From positions 124,001-188,000 of the forward strand of contig CP087223.1 in the NCBI GenBank assembly GCA_020912385.1: DNA of 64,000 bases, written 5' to 3'. The translations under genes were made by a program, and so were the position numbers. Within the stretch, counting starts at the first letter, position 1, and every line of letters starts with the position of its first letter. The notes below the pieces were generated by a model. The model saw only the letters and a list, made by a program, of their open reading frames with translations, was not told the DNA's origin and did no database searches. This document shows positions 41,790-53,003 of this stretch, one piece after another. Origin of the DNA: Neofusicoccum parvum (taxonomy: Eukaryota > Ascomycota > Dothideomycetes > Botryosphaeriales > Botryosphaeriaceae).

Positions 41790-42960
41790 GGAGCATCTAG
41801 CGCAACTCTTTCGCCAATGCTGCTCGGACTGCTCCCCGCGATCGACGGCTGCGTCGCCCCGGTGGCGGCGGGCGCCTGAAGCTGCGGGTGTTTGCCGTTA
41901 TCCTCGTGAGTGGCAGCGAGACGAGCGACAGGGAGTGAGGCTGAGGGCGGGAGAGCAGCAGACAGCGCGGGTGCACTAGCTGCTGTCCGCTGTCTCTCTG
42001 GCATCCCCTCCAAGCTGTCTCTCTGGAATCTCGCCCACGCTGTCTCTGTACAGCTTCGACGTGCCCTTGACTGCGCTGGCCACAGCACACCCGCCAGTCT
42101 CATGGTCGCGCACATCCACAGTATCTGCCGGCGGTGCTACTGATCACCCTTGCCCTCGCCATTCCTGTGGGCCAAGCCGCCGTGTGCTGGGTTGCACCAC
42201 CGAAACTGCTACTCCATGACCCGCAGCTCATCGTGCCCTGGGACCCGCTGGAGCCAGGCGCGAAGACGTAGCTCTCGATCGACGCCGCCAGCAAGCACGT
42301 AGACTCCATCTAAAGCTCCCGCGAGCCCTCGGACATCCGAAGCCTCAGCGCTGTCACCTCTGCGTTGACGTCCGCCTCCTCTGGCCCGAGCCTGCTACTG
42401 ACAGCGAGACCTCCCAGCTTCTGAGGGACCTTGCAGGAATCCACTCGCGCCTCATCCTCAGCAACCTCAAGGTAGCCGTCGCCGAAAGCACCGTCGGCGT
42501 CACGCTGAGCTCGGTAGCCACCGCAGGCAACGTCATCATGGTCCAGCTGGAGCTCATCGAGACCGACATCGCCGCCGAGGTCACAGCTTTTGACGACTTG
42601 CAATCGCTTCTGACGCTGCTCATAGCAATGGAGCAGGAAAGCACATCACCCGTGCCGCCGCGCTCAACAAGGAACTCAAGGAAGTCGTTGAGGCTTGGTC
42701 CCAGCATCCCGGCGGTGGGCCAGTGGATCTCGCCGCCGCCCGCATTACCTGACCTGCGACAAAAACCTCATCTTTTGGGTGGAAGGCTCCTTGCAGGAGT
42801 GCATCAAAACCCTGCCTTCCGAGTCTCAGCACAGCACTCTTGCCAGCACCCGAGGCAGCAAACTTCTCGCGCTGGATGCCCCATGACAACTTGGTGTTGA
42901 GACCTGCGCATCTGGGAAAGGAGAGGGTCGGCGGGCCTGTCTTAGACATCTGTGAAAGGT
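41790..42960 (+). pseudogene. Decayed helical-protein gene
   Basis: One plus-strand stretch reads as a coherent helix-rich protein: ETSQLLRDLAGIHSRLIL, then LELIETDIAAEVTAFDDL and QSLLTLLIAMEQ. It shifts frame near 42630 to continue AAALNKELKEVVEAW. Upstream there are in-frame stops (about 42271 and 42311). No family recognised. Likely a pseudogene with at least one frameshift. Confidence 0.4.
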
Positions 42961-45055
42961 GACAAAGGATGGAATAGCTTGGTGTCCGTAGCCCTCCGCT
43001 GAATCAATATCTCCCCTCTCAGACCCAATGCACCATGCCCATGCCTGTGAAATACACCTTGTCCGAAGCCAACGCGGCGGCGGAGGCTGCCATGGCGACG
43101 GCATTACCCATGCAAGTTGTGTCGACGCGAGTGCACGCGGTCTCTCGCACCCCGGCGTATTTTCTCGCGTATGACTGGCACGGAAAGTCCCTTCTCTCCC
43201 ATTTCCTTGCAAGTCCCATGTCCTCTTCTCCCACAATATACGATCCTTTTGTGACCGAATCAGCGTGCCCGGCAGGTGCAAGGCGGTGTAGGTTCTTGTG
43301 ATTGGGTGGATGAATTTCTCGTAGATCAAGACATTTTGCAAGGCATAGGCAGGATTATGGACTGCAACTGGTTATCGCTGCATGCACTGAGCTACGCAGA
43401 AATGCAAATTCACTTTACATTAGCCCGGTTGCTTTCTCTTGTCGAAGAAGAAGCTCGCTGACGCTCGTCACCCGTGGAGCAAAGCGACGTTATTCCGCCA
43501 ATGCCGCTCCTACCGCCCCCTTCCCTACCACAATGCCATGCACCCATTCGGCATCTCTCGCAATGCCTTGCTCTCCCTCGACCCCTCCCGCCACTTCCGT
43601 CATCATATCGTCACCGATTAGCTCCGGTTCAGCCTACGCTCCCACAACGCCATCACCTTTTCTCCCCTCCTCCTCTCCCTCTCCCGTCGCAGCATCGGAA
43701 CTAACAAAGATAGCAGCACCTCCGCCATCCCTTTCGTTATCGCACCCGAGCATCTAAAAACTTCGACTGCAGCGGGAGCAGCAACCTAAGGCCTCCCTCC
43801 TAGCTCCTCCAACTGTTGAGAATCACGTGTATCCTATTACGTGATAGTCACATACAACCTTTGCCCTTCTATATACAGACTTACTTGATGCCACTGTTAG
43901 TCAATTAACGGATCCTACTCAACTTCTACCTACCTTGCGTGACTGAATCTTAACAATAACGGTAGCACTTACGTAGGGATGCCCGCCGCCGCCGACCGCA
44001 TCTCCCGCGACTGGGCGGCACGTGCTTCCGTGCCGTGGAGCGTTGCCCAATTATGCGGCAAGGGGCGCTTGCGGCGTGGCGGTGCCGATGCTGGTGGGTG
44101 GTTGAGTTTTCAGTTGTTGGAGTTGCAAATCGGGGCTGCTTTTAAGGCTTGATGGTTGCGTTTTGCCTTTGGCGAGCGGTGGAGAGATTCAAAATTTTTC
44201 TTGTCTTTTACTCCATTATATTTGTTTTTAGTATTCCTATACATTAAAAGTTAAGGATAAAAAAAAAGACTGGGTTCCAGTCCGTTTAAATTTCAAATGT
44301 CTATTGAATATTTGATAAGAAGCCCATCAATTCTACAGAAAACTTGACTCTACAAGCACCTCATTACAAATTCAGGTACTGTAAATAGCATTCTCGGCAA
44401 GTATGGCTAAGAAATGTCCACGGGCCGCCTCCCCTCAGAACTGGAGCTGCGAGGAACAATGGAGAGAAGACTCAACAAGAGTAGAGAAGAGAGACATGGT
44501 CCAACCTATCCATCTATCATGACGCAGCTCCCTTGACGTACTACCAAGATGCGTAGTCGGTAATTTCGGGGCTGAGACACAATGATTCACAACGCAGTCG
44601 GCCGACAAAGCAAAGCAGAAAGACGCCACCGCTGCATCTCAGCAGATCGCACCAACAAACCAGCATCCCAGCCCGCAAACATGCCGAACGCCCACGCGCC
44701 AGACACCGCGCACCCCACACGCCCAATCCAACATCGCAAGCATCTCACAAACACCACCACCACCATGCTCCTCCTCCTTTGTCCTCCCCATCCCTCACAG
44801 CCGCCACCAGCCCACACCCGAGCCAAACCCGCCGCATCGCAAACCGGTACGCGGCGCGGCACCTGGCGTAGCAGGCAGTCGCCAACGCAGTGAACGCATC
44901 CGCAACGAGGCAGGGTGAGAGGCGTGGACGGGTGTGGGCGGCTGGCTGGGCGGCTTCGTGCAGACGGACGGCGGCGGAGGCAGCGGCGGCGACGATGAAG
45001 GAGCGTGCGAGGCTGAGGCGGGCGGGATGAAAGAAGAGCGGCCGGCTGGCGGACC
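42961..45055. other. No supported gene; possible old LTR at 43814-43955
   Basis: GC-rich to 43800 with short ORFs. 43814-43955 begins TGTTGAGAATCACGTG and ends ATCTTAACA with CTATATACAG inside, LTR-like, but its flanks (CCAAC, ATAAC) agree only in part. 44150-44400 is AT-rich. ORFs at 44582-45190 have no domain. Confidence 0.4.
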
Positions 45056-45428
45056 AGGCTCGCGCTTGGCAAGCCGACGAGGAGGCTTCGGCATGCTTGA
45101 TCAAGCTGATGGACGGCTTGGCTTGTTCAAGCTGCTTGGTAAGCCGCTTGATCTGCTTGGTTCGCGATATTTGGCATGGTGTCAAGTTTTGGCTTTCTAA
45201 TCAGGTTTAGCATAGCTGAAACTGGAGAGCATGATCTTACGATTCCTGGCATGGTGTTGAGAATATTCTCGCTTAGCTATCCCTTTCCGGTTAATATTAA
45301 TGTCGATATCGTACGGTATCTACGCGGTAAATCTATACTTAATAGATTCTTCCCGGAACCGATTTGGTGCCGCTTGGATACCAAGCGCTTGATCAAGCGC
45401 TTGAATCAGTTTGGCAATCGAGAGCCCT
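45056..45428. mobile_element. MITE-like TIR element 3 (373 bp)
   Basis: Left end AGGCTCGCGCTTGGCAAGCC; right end reverse complement AGGGCTCTCGATTGCC. Has AAGCGCTTGATCAAGCGCTTG near the right end and the CGCGAT..TTGGCATGGTGT block. Flanking 10-mers CTGGCGGACC and ATGGTAGACA agree at 6 of 10 with two further transitions. Confidence 0.6.
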
Positions 45429-45717
45429 ATGGTAGACAAGGAAGTAGATTTGGAAGCAGAGTGAGACAGCAGCTACAGGGCATCCTGAAGGCTTCTTCCG
45501 CTTCGCGGCGGATCCACAAGGTTCCCGCACCGTCTCTGTTTGCCGCGCAACGATTGACAATCAATGGAGAGGCGGCATGCTTCTTTTGTTTTCTGGCGAA
45601 AGAGTCAGACACGGCCTGCAGCACGGCAAAGAGAAGCGTAAGACACGTTTCTCATATACATACATAGATACACAAGCATCCTACCCCAGCTCTGAACCTT
45701 CATCCGACATTCCCATC

Positions 45718-46560
45718 ATGCCCAGGCACGCCGATGACCAGCGCCGCCGCCAATCCTCACGCAGGCCTCAGATCAAACCATCGCCAGCGCCATCGCAGCC
45801 GGAGCACTTCAGGTGCCAGGGCAGACACACCAAGCAGGGACAGATATTGGACACACGCTGCCATGGCCTGATCACTGCTGCGGACTGGAACGAGGGCAAG
45901 CGCTTCTGTCGCCATCACATACAGCAGGATCCAGACTACGTCAACCCGGGTACATCCAGCCGCATCTCTAGCAGTAGCAATCACGAACCAGCCATAGTGG
46001 ACCGTCGCCCGTCACCGCAAGTGGACTACTACCGCCACGACGACGAAAATCACCACGCCGGCAACCTCAACCTCAACCACCAGCTTGAACCAGCCACCAG
46101 GATGCAGGAACCACCACCACCACCACCACCACTATCCGTCGGTTCTGATGAGGCTGAGGAATGGTACAGGAGGGGTGGGTGTGCAAGAGAGGGAGAGCGA
46201 GAATACAAGGGCGGAAGAACAACGCGTCGTGGAAAATGTGACCGCGTAGTGTCACCAAGGTCTTGTCCTTCTTGCTCACCGCGTCCCCAGCCTCGATCTC
46301 AGCCACGCACTTGTCTCCCTTTGTCGCCCCTACACACACAGCCACCGCTCCACCAAAACAAAACGAGCACCATGTTTCTGTCCCGCCGTCGCCGCGCAGA
46401 GACGCAACGCAAGCTGGCCGCGCTCGAGCTCTGTATGCGTCCTGGGCATGTCTGCGTTGCGAACGGAGCCAGTCCAACTGACGAGAAGCCAGGCTCCCCC
46501 CTCGCACTCCCATGCCGATCCTTACCGTCGTTGCAGCCACCACCACCACCGTGTCGCTGA
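45718..46560 (+). CDS. Protein with a long C-C-C-H motif; 3' end uncertain
   Basis: From ATG 45718 (MPRHADDQRRR) a basic N-terminus leads to FRCQGRHTKQGQ, then TRCHGLITAADW and GKRFCRHH: C-x14-C-x15-C-x2-H, a stretched version of the motif at 34.5 and 36.4 kb. A disordered Ser/Asn/His region and a run of eight Pro follow. The ORF runs to 46560, but past about 46200 it overlaps the start of the C2H2 gene and looks non-coding, so an intron or earlier end is likely. Confidence 0.5.
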   Translation: MPRHADDQRRRQSSRRPQIKPSPAPSQPEHFRCQGRHTKQGQILDTRCHGLITAADWNEGKRFCRHHIQQDPDYVNPGTSSRISSSSNHEPAIVDRRPSPQVDYYRHDDENHHAGNLNLNHQLEPATRMQEPPPPPPPLSVGSDEAEEWYRRGGCAREGEREYKGGRTTRRGKCDRVVSPRSCPSCSPRPQPRSQPRTCLPLSPLHTQPPLHQNKTSTMFLSRRRRAETQRKLAALELCMRPGHVCVANGASPTDEKPGSPLALPCRSLPSLQPPPPPCR

Positions 46561-46765
46561 GCGCCAGCCGCCGGAGCTCGACAGCAGCAAAACCAACGGC
46601 AAAGACAACCGTAGGCAAACCGCAGGCAAGGCTGCCATCTGTTCCATTTGCCTCCGCACCATTCCGCGCAACTCCAGCCTCGAACGCCACGTCCGCACCG
46701 TCCACGTGTCCGAGCGCATGGCTGACGGCGTTGACCGCCCGACCTGTCGGCTGCGTCTGATCTAG
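46448..46765 (+). CDS. Small C2H2 zinc-finger protein
   Basis: 105 residues. Near the C-terminus: ICSICLRTIPRNSSLERH then VRTVH, a standard C-x2-C-x12-H-x4-H finger. The N-terminal half is His/Arg/Pro-rich, and its true start may be upstream through an unseen exon (a good ATG context with MFLSRRRRAE at 46372 lies in another frame). A single finger of this sort may bind RNA, protein or DNA. Lies directly after the C-C-C-H gene. Confidence 0.5.
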   Translation: MSALRTEPVQLTRSQAPPSHSHADPYRRCSHHHHRVAERQPPELDSSKTNGKDNRRQTAGKAAICSICLRTIPRNSSLERHVRTVHVSERMADGVDRPTCRLRLI

Positions 46766-47032
46766 GTGTGCGGGCCAGGCTGGAACGGAACGGAGCAATT
46801 GGGAAGGAGCATGCCAGATTGGACGATGGAAGACAAGAATCATGTCTACGGCTGGTGGTTGATGGGTTGATAATCTATCTGGGTGCGACATGACTCGGCG
46901 GCGGCGGTGGCGTTTCCGACGAGTCGATCACCTGTGCATGTGTTAGCCCACGCTGCCTGTCGTCGATCGAGTGAGACCGAACCTTGCTGCATCTCAGAAG
47001 CCGCAGAGCGCAGTACGCTGTGGAGGGGGATG

Positions 47033-47722
47033 TCAACTTGCCGACATGACCGCCGGTGAAGCCCGCTCGATCTGCCTCTTTGGTCTGCTACGGGTCGCCG
47101 AGGCCATGTCCGCTGCCCAAGCCTCGACGAGACCGGCGCTCACGAGGCTCTTGAACCTCCAATTTTCCTGGTCCCCTTCACCGTTCCAGCAGACATGGTA
47201 TGTGGCGTCGAGCTCCCCGGGCAGGCTATTCTGAGCTCGCGGCGATCGCAATGGCTTGGGGTAGGGGAACAGGTCACACGGTGCCTGCATCAATGGCTGT
47301 GCCTGCATCAATGGCTGTGCCTGCATCAATGGCGGTGTCTGCATCAATGGTGGTGCGTCCATCAACGGCGGTATCTGCATCGGCACGACGAGGCTCGGGG
47401 TCGGGCGGTGGTGCGGTGGTGCGGCGCGACGAGACGATGGGGCGAGACGTGTCAATTGGCGCTCGGGCGCGGGAAAGTCGTGGCCGCAGCGGCTGGCGGG
47501 ACAGGGGGATGCATCGCCGTCGCTCCGCCAGCCCATCGGGTATGCCAGCCGCCCCGCGCAAGGCCATTCATTGATGCTCGCTGGCGGCTGAGCGCCCGAC
47601 TTCCGGCGGAACGCGAGCCAGCCGGCACGCCCAGCCGCCCTTGACACATGGCGCCGATCGACCTGCCTGAAGACGTTAGCAACAAAGGCCTTGCTTCGAC
47701 GGCGCGGACGATTAACTTTCAC
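47033..47722 (-). CDS. Hypothetical protein with hexapeptide repeats
   Basis: Open frame of 229 codons. Residues about 113-146 are a Pro-Leu-Met-Gln repeat (PPLMQ/AQPLMQ), encoded by the 18-bp minisatellite at 47281-47386. The C-terminal ~75 residues look like a normal fold (CWNGEGDQENWRF, SAGLVEAWAADMAS). The N-terminus is Arg-rich and may not be coding; an intron could start the gene elsewhere. No family recognised. Confidence 0.4.
   Translation of the reverse strand: MKVNRPRRRSKAFVANVFRQVDRRHVSRAAGRAGWLAFRRKSGAQPPASINEWPCAGRLAYPMGWRSDGDASPCPASRCGHDFPAPERQLTRLAPSSRRAAPPHHRPTPSLVVPMQIPPLMDAPPLMQTPPLMQAQPLMQAQPLMQAPCDLFPYPKPLRSPRAQNSLPGELDATYHVCWNGEGDQENWRFKSLVSAGLVEAWAADMASATRSRPKRQIERASPAVMSAS
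47281..47386. repeat. 18-bp minisatellite, about six units
   Basis: GTGCCTGCATCAATGGCT repeated with drift toward the right. The unit is a multiple of 3 and is open on the minus strand. Confidence 0.9.
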
Positions 47723-48422
47723 TGTGCGGCCGGAGATATCCCGTCAGCGCTGGCAACATGGGTCGTAGCGTATTGACCTTCTTCATCGTAGAGCAGCTTT
47801 CACCGTTCCCACAGCGTAGCTGCATATTCTACCGGGCGGCGCTGGCCGGGTTTGCTCGCCTCTCGGGTGCGGGGGTGCCTTGTTGAAAATTGAATGTTCG
47901 CTGGCGAAGTACCCGAATATGTTCTTTTGGAGTGTCCAAATCGCCAGCAATGCCCATACGGGAGGATGCGTGAAAGGTGGCGTCTGTAGAGTACTGGCCA
48001 ATCTCCTCCGCCTTCGCCCCTCTTCCTCAGACCGCGCCCTTCGTTCCTTGGGTAGGAGCTCGGTCGTGTAACGGGGCGGTAGACGCCTGCATAAGCAAGG
48101 CTTGATGGCGTCGTGTGCGTTGCGGATCAAAGTGCTCGAAGAGGTTAGTGACAGATTAGAAGCGTGTACTCTATGTTGTGGTCATCCAATGAGGATGACG
48201 CGGCCATCTATCCATTGGCCGGGAAGTCAGCGAATATCAGCCGTGCGCCAAGGTGGGAAAATCACCTCAGTGCGAGAGCCCTTTGCTTCTTCCAACGGGA
48301 GAGGCCGGACGCAAGTATTATGTCTCCTTCGTCTTTGAAATCAAATATGACAGTGGACGAAGCGGTGTTCCTATGGTTGGGGCTTCGTTGCTCTAAAACC
48401 GTCCGGGAGATTGATGAGCGCC
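47723..48422. other. No supported gene
   Basis: A 115-codon minus-strand ORF (47783-48130) is the longest; basic, no domain. Left uncalled. Confidence 0.4.
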
Positions 48423-48851
48423 GGAGCTCTCGATTGGCAAGCCAAGCGGATTCAAGCGGGCATTCGGCCTGCTTGGCAAGCCGGGGCCTTTACGGTGGCT
48501 TGATAAGCGGCTTGATCTACTCAGTTCGCGATACTTGGTATATTGTCATGTAGAAATTATCCTGTTGGGCAAGGTCAAGAACTTTTTTTGAAGATGAAAA
48601 TTTCAACTACTCATATATTAATATATTTAGAGCGCTATATACATCGCCATTAGGGAAATCTATAGAAAGGTATATTTAGTATATATTTAGGCTTAGAAAT
48701 CAATCTTGAAGAGCACGTAAACAAGTTCCAAATTACGTATAAGTTACGTTTAAGTAGATTAAGCGCTTAGTATTTCGGTAGGACTTTAACACCCGCTTGG
48801 GCACTGTCCTCTTGATCAAGCGCTTGAATCGCCATGGCAATCGAGAGCTCT
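48423..48851. mobile_element. MITE-like TIR element 4 (429 bp)
   Basis: Left end GGAGCTCTCGATTGGCAAGCC; right end reverse complement AGAGCTCTCGATTGCC. Contains AAGCGGATTCAAGCGGGC and CTTGATCAAGCGCTTG repeats and an AT-rich middle. Flanking 10-mers GATGAGCGCC and GACCAGCGTC agree at 7 of 10, two of the three differences being C/T. Confidence 0.65.
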
Positions 48852-50130
48852 GACCAGCGTCTAGGACATATATCTGAAGAATCCGCACAGGCTCTCCATG
48901 AATGCCTCGGAGCCAACGTGTCCTTGCAACTATTTGAGCTGGCAGGACGGAAAGCCGCCGGCCAAGGCGCCACACTGCAGGAGATGATTGTGAGGACAGC
49001 GCTGGGGCAGGCGGTGTAACGGATGTAGATGGTTGGTGTGGACGGTGTGTCGCGCCGTGTTGCTATCTGCACCCGTCTCCTCCGCCCTTCAATTCGGCCC
49101 TCCATGCCACATATCCTTTATTTACTGTCCTCCCGCCTTTTCTGCGCCTCCGAAAGCCGTGCTATGCATGAGTATTCCTCTCCTCCAAGTTCTCCCCTGC
49201 GTTATCGTATGTGGTTGGCTGCATGAGACGCTGCTTCGTCGACAAAGACACATTCGACGAGCTGCATAATGGAGAGATGGGGGAGATGGGCCGAGCGTGG
49301 GCGGATATATAGTGCTGTAGTAGACGGCTGCATGTCCTCCTCCAACTTCATCAAGGAGTATTCACCGTAAGCGACACTCATCTTAGAATCTGCGGTGGTT
49401 TCTGGTTCCGCAAGCGTCATTGTCACAGCACGTCGTCAGCCGAACTCAACCGTCTTCCCGCGCCAATTACCATCGAGAAGACAATCTTCAAACGGCGATG
49501 TGCCACTGGACAGGGAGATCTCATCTGAAGCAGGTTGATTAGATTACATTACATCATGCACGTCAACAAAAAAAATGGGACAGAAGGTTTCACAGCGCTA
49601 AAGTTTTCCCGTCCATCACCAACACGACAACATTCTCTTGCAGCCCTCGTCGGCGACGGCCAGCTGGGCGCGCGGCAGCGGCGGGCAGCTCGAAGTCGGC
49701 GTCCAGCAGCGGGCGCAGCAGCCGCGTCACGGCGCCAAAATTGAAGCCGACGCACCGCGACCAGCTGAACACGTCGGGCCATCAGGAACGGGAGGAGGCG
49801 GAGGTGCTGGACGAGACGGGAGGGCGAGGCGGAGGCAGCGGTGAAGGTGGACAGGGCAGCGGGAGCCTGCAGCTGCGGTGGAACGTCTACGGCGGCATCG
49901 CGTTTGCTGCTTCTGCTGCCTTTCTTCCCCTGCTCCTCCTCGCCCGCCACTATTTGTACCGGACATCCGCCTGGCCGCCCTTTGACTTCCTCCGTCACAC
50001 TCCATCCGGCCATTTCCATCTGTTGCTGGACTGCTCCGTCCGCCGCCTGCAAAACCCGCTGGAATCCCGCGCCCGCCGCTGGACTCCCCCATCCTCCGCC
50101 AGTCTCCCCCATCTTCTGCTAATCGCCTCC
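48852..50130. other. No supported gene
   Basis: A 60-codon plus ORF beside the MITE (48834-49019, with LGANVSLQLFELAGRKAAG) may be an exon fragment. Otherwise short ORFs. 49741-50130 is upstream of the pseudokinase start and not kinase-like. Confidence 0.4.
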
Positions 50131-51535
50131 ATGTCGCAGCCTCCACCCGCCGAGCGCCTCGCCAGCTCGGGCAGCGCCGCAGCGGTACACGAGGTGGTCG
50201 TCGACGACGACGCCCGCTTCGAGCTGAAGATGGTTGCCCTCCCTCCCAAAGCCCGCGTCACGCTCTCCGCTCACACTCCCGCGCAGTTCCACGACCACCG
50301 CACCTTCGAGACCGAGAAGGCGGTCTACCAGTGCATCGCCCGCCTCAACGCTCGCACCGCCATCGGTCTCCGCGGCCGCGTCCCAGATTTCCTCCGCGCC
50401 TACGACGATCCCGAACTCCCTGCCCTCCTGCTCCAGCGCCCCCACGGCAGCTCCCTGGGACACGTCCTGCCAACGCTCTCCCCGCCCGCCTGTGACGAGC
50501 TGCTGAGCGAGCTCACCCTAACTCTAAGGTTCTTGCACGTCGCTGGAGTCTGCCACGGCACTGTCAGCGCAGACAACATCATCGTGCAGGACGACGGCGA
50601 GCCCAGCCTCGTAGATTTCAGTCTTGCCAAGCTGGAGCACCGCTACACCCCGCACGTCTGGGAGCAGGAAAAGCGCGCCGACCTCGTTGCCTTAGGGTTG
50701 ATCTTCCTGCGAGACACGTGGGCCAAGGTATTCCCGTCTCCATGCGCCCGCCGTGACACGCTGACAGTTCTTGCAGGCGAAGGAGGCGGCAGATGGCCTC
50801 CTTAACGATGCCGACGCGAGCGGTGCGCCTGTGGATCAAGACCAGCTGATCGGCGACCTTTGCGACATCCACGAGGTGAGCGAAGCTCTCCTCACCCGCA
50901 TCCAGCAGTGCGTGGCGGAGCCGTGTCCCCACATCGCCGTGGTGCTCGATCACCGCCTGTCACAGCGCTTCGGCCACGCAGCTGCCGCCCGAATGCTGTG
51001 CATCTGCATCTTGCGTTGCGAGACCTCGCGTCTCCTCTCCGTTATCCCTCCCTCATCGGGCCCGCTCCCTCCGGCTCCGGATCCGAGCTCCGCGCCCCTG
51101 TCGGACTGGCAGGCCTGGTTCCGCACCCTCCCTTCCACCGCCGACAGCCTGCCGCGCGGCGGCTCTGCAGCTGGCCAGGAGGTGGACCCCTACGCTATTG
51201 TGGAGCTGAAGATGCTTGCAGCCCGGCGTGCGGCGTGTTCCCAGGTCCCGAACGCCCTTCCGGCGTCCATAACGACGGAGCAGCTGTACAAAACGGCGAT
51301 CCGGGAGCTCACGGAGTACGTGGAGAGCCCGACGAACGAGCAGGTCTTGGAGCTGCGCTACGAGTTTGCTCGCCACCTTGAAAGCGAGCTGGATCTGGAC
51401 GGAGCGTTGCAGGAGTGCATGGGTGCCGTTCGGAGTATAGTGAATGGTGGTGATGATGGCGTTGAAGCCATGCGGTACGAAGTGACGGGTAAGCTCCGGA
51501 ACACTATTGATGAACTAGGTCGCAGGCTGTTGTGA
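50131..51535 (+). CDS. Pseudokinase with a helical C-terminal extension
   Basis: Exons 50131-50727 and 50777-51535 (intron GTATTC...TTGCAG); 451 residues. The first ~200 residues are kinase-like: FETEKAVYQCIARLN helix, LLLQRP hinge, then VCHGTVSADNIIV at 140-152. The catalytic Asp of HRD is Thr (HGT, 142-144), while the Asn is kept; DFG is DFS (162-164). With no Asp there it should not phosphorylate. The second half is helical, with no match; it contains ELKMLAARRAACSQ and RYEFARHLESELDLDGALQECMG. ATG 50131 is chosen since the ORF upstream is unrelated. Decayed PD-(D/E)XK paralogues start 3 kb downstream. Confidence 0.65.
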
Positions 51536-51814
51536 GGCGAGGGAGTTACGACGGTGGAAGGACAAGGCCATGAAGGGTGTGCCGACCCAAGCCATGAGGA
51601 CTGATTAGAACGAACGAACCCGTTTTCTAGCCGTTTTGAGCCTCATTAAATCTTCAATGCATCATTGTAATTCTTAGCCTTTGATTAGTGCGCACTACTA
51701 ACGAAGAAACTACCGCATTGAAGTGAGCATGAACCACATATGCCAGTGGCTTCTTCCGTGCTCGCAGCCGTTCTCCATGTTGATCCCTTTTTGGGCCACG
51801 ACATACTCATGACC

Positions 51815-52005
51815 AGGGCTCTCGATTACCAAGCCGATTCAAGCGCTTGGTGTCCAAGCAGGCCTGTGGCTCCGCTTGGTGCCTGATTTATAGCCAAGCG
51901 GACCTTCGAGGCCCGCTTAGTATCTCGAATTAAGCAGTTTAAACGGCTTGCCAAGCGGGTCTGAGGGCTCGCTTGAATCTACTTAGCTTACCAATCGCGA
52001 GTCCT
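51815..52005. mobile_element. MITE-like TIR element 5 (191 bp)
   Basis: Left end AGGGCTCTCGATTACCAAGC; right end reverse complement AGGACTCGCGATTGGTAAGC. Nearly all of it is AAGCGGG/AAGCGCTTGG subterminal repeats. Flanking 10-mers ACTCATGACC and ACTCATAACG agree at 8 of 10, the clearest duplication in the family. Confidence 0.7.
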
Positions 52006-52815
52006 ACTCATAACGCAGAGCCAACGGGCGGAATACGCCACCTAATATAGATTTTTCAAATATGAGACTATTTCCCGGTAGATCTACAGCACAGGCAGCG
52101 ATCTTGTAAATTCTTTTAAGATTTCCTGCCGTCATCACGGAAAGCAATATACTTCCTGATTAAGCATACCTACCATCCAACCCTGAAAGCGTCCCCGCAT
52201 ATAGAGTACCAACTGAGGAGCTAAGTATCTCCAGCTGCTGCGCACCAAGACTCATTTAGTAGAATTATTCCGCGGAGGAACAAACATTTGCTCAGCTCAT
52301 TCCGCTCTACCCCCAGAGGTCCCCGATAGGACAAAGGCTTTGTGAAAACACCTCTCCACCTCGAGAGTTCACTCAATTCTTCCAGATTTTAATATTCAAC
52401 AGTATATACAAGATGAAGCCATCTTTTAGTTTTTTTTTTAAGGTGATCTTAATGGAAAGCGGCTTTCCTTAGGCAAAAAATTAAACCCAGCCGTACCAAA
52501 CCAAGCGCCATCTCACAATCAAGCGACGGCTCAGACTGTAGCAGTAGTACGGCCTTCCTATCCTCTCGAGAGGCAGAGCCGGCCCCAACAACTCACCAAC
52601 TTCGGCTCCGCGCACATGAAGACAGGAGCGCGAGTAAACCCAGCCCGCCATGGTTGCAGAGCGCGGCGAAGGACGGATGGAAACAACACCCAGGGTTCTC
52701 GTTCCAAAATCGTAGACAAACCCCCTCCTACTTCTCTCCCACCCCTTCCCGCACTCAGCCCTCCCACGTCCCGCTGCAGCACGACCCGTGCAACCTCGCC
52801 GCCGCCGACCAAACC
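52006..52815. other. AT-rich then mixed; no gene
   Basis: 52020-52480 is AT-rich without ORFs. A 175-codon minus ORF at 52481-53008 has no domain. Confidence 0.45.
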
Positions 52816-53003
52816 ATGACGCGAGCTCTCCAGAAGAACCGAGCAGAGTGTTACTGCGTGGATGGACCTGTAGACAAGAAATACCGGATGCGGAGTTCAG
52901 AGACGAACACGAGACGGAGTGCACAGTACAGGTCAACATACCCTCGTACCACAAAGCCGCCACCGACGAAGCTCGCAATGGGGCGGCGGCGGCGGCGAGC
53001 TGA
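52816..53003 (+). pseudogene. Small acidic protein relic with one frameshift
   Basis: ATG 52816 gives MTRALQKNRAECYCVDGPV; a one-base loss near 52890 then moves the sensible frame to EFRDEHETECTVQVNIPSYH, ending at 53003. About 60 residues in all. No family. Weak call. Confidence 0.3.

Noticed and set aside
43814..43955. A 142-bp solo LTR (TGTTGAG...CTTAACA)
   Set aside because: Flanks CCAAC and ATAAC agree at only 3 of 5, the ends are weakly inverted, and no second copy is in the window. Mentioned only in the spacer entry.
41327..45428. One 4.1-kb TIR transposon from 41327 to 45428
   Set aside because: The flanking 10-mers TAAAGGATCT and ATGGTAGACA do not match, and the right end pairs better with the left end at 45056.
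46073..46891. 272-codon minus-strand ORF
   Set aside because: It is antisense to the C-C-C-H and C2H2 genes, has no domain, and its Val run mirrors the poly-Pro/CCA repeat of the plus strand.
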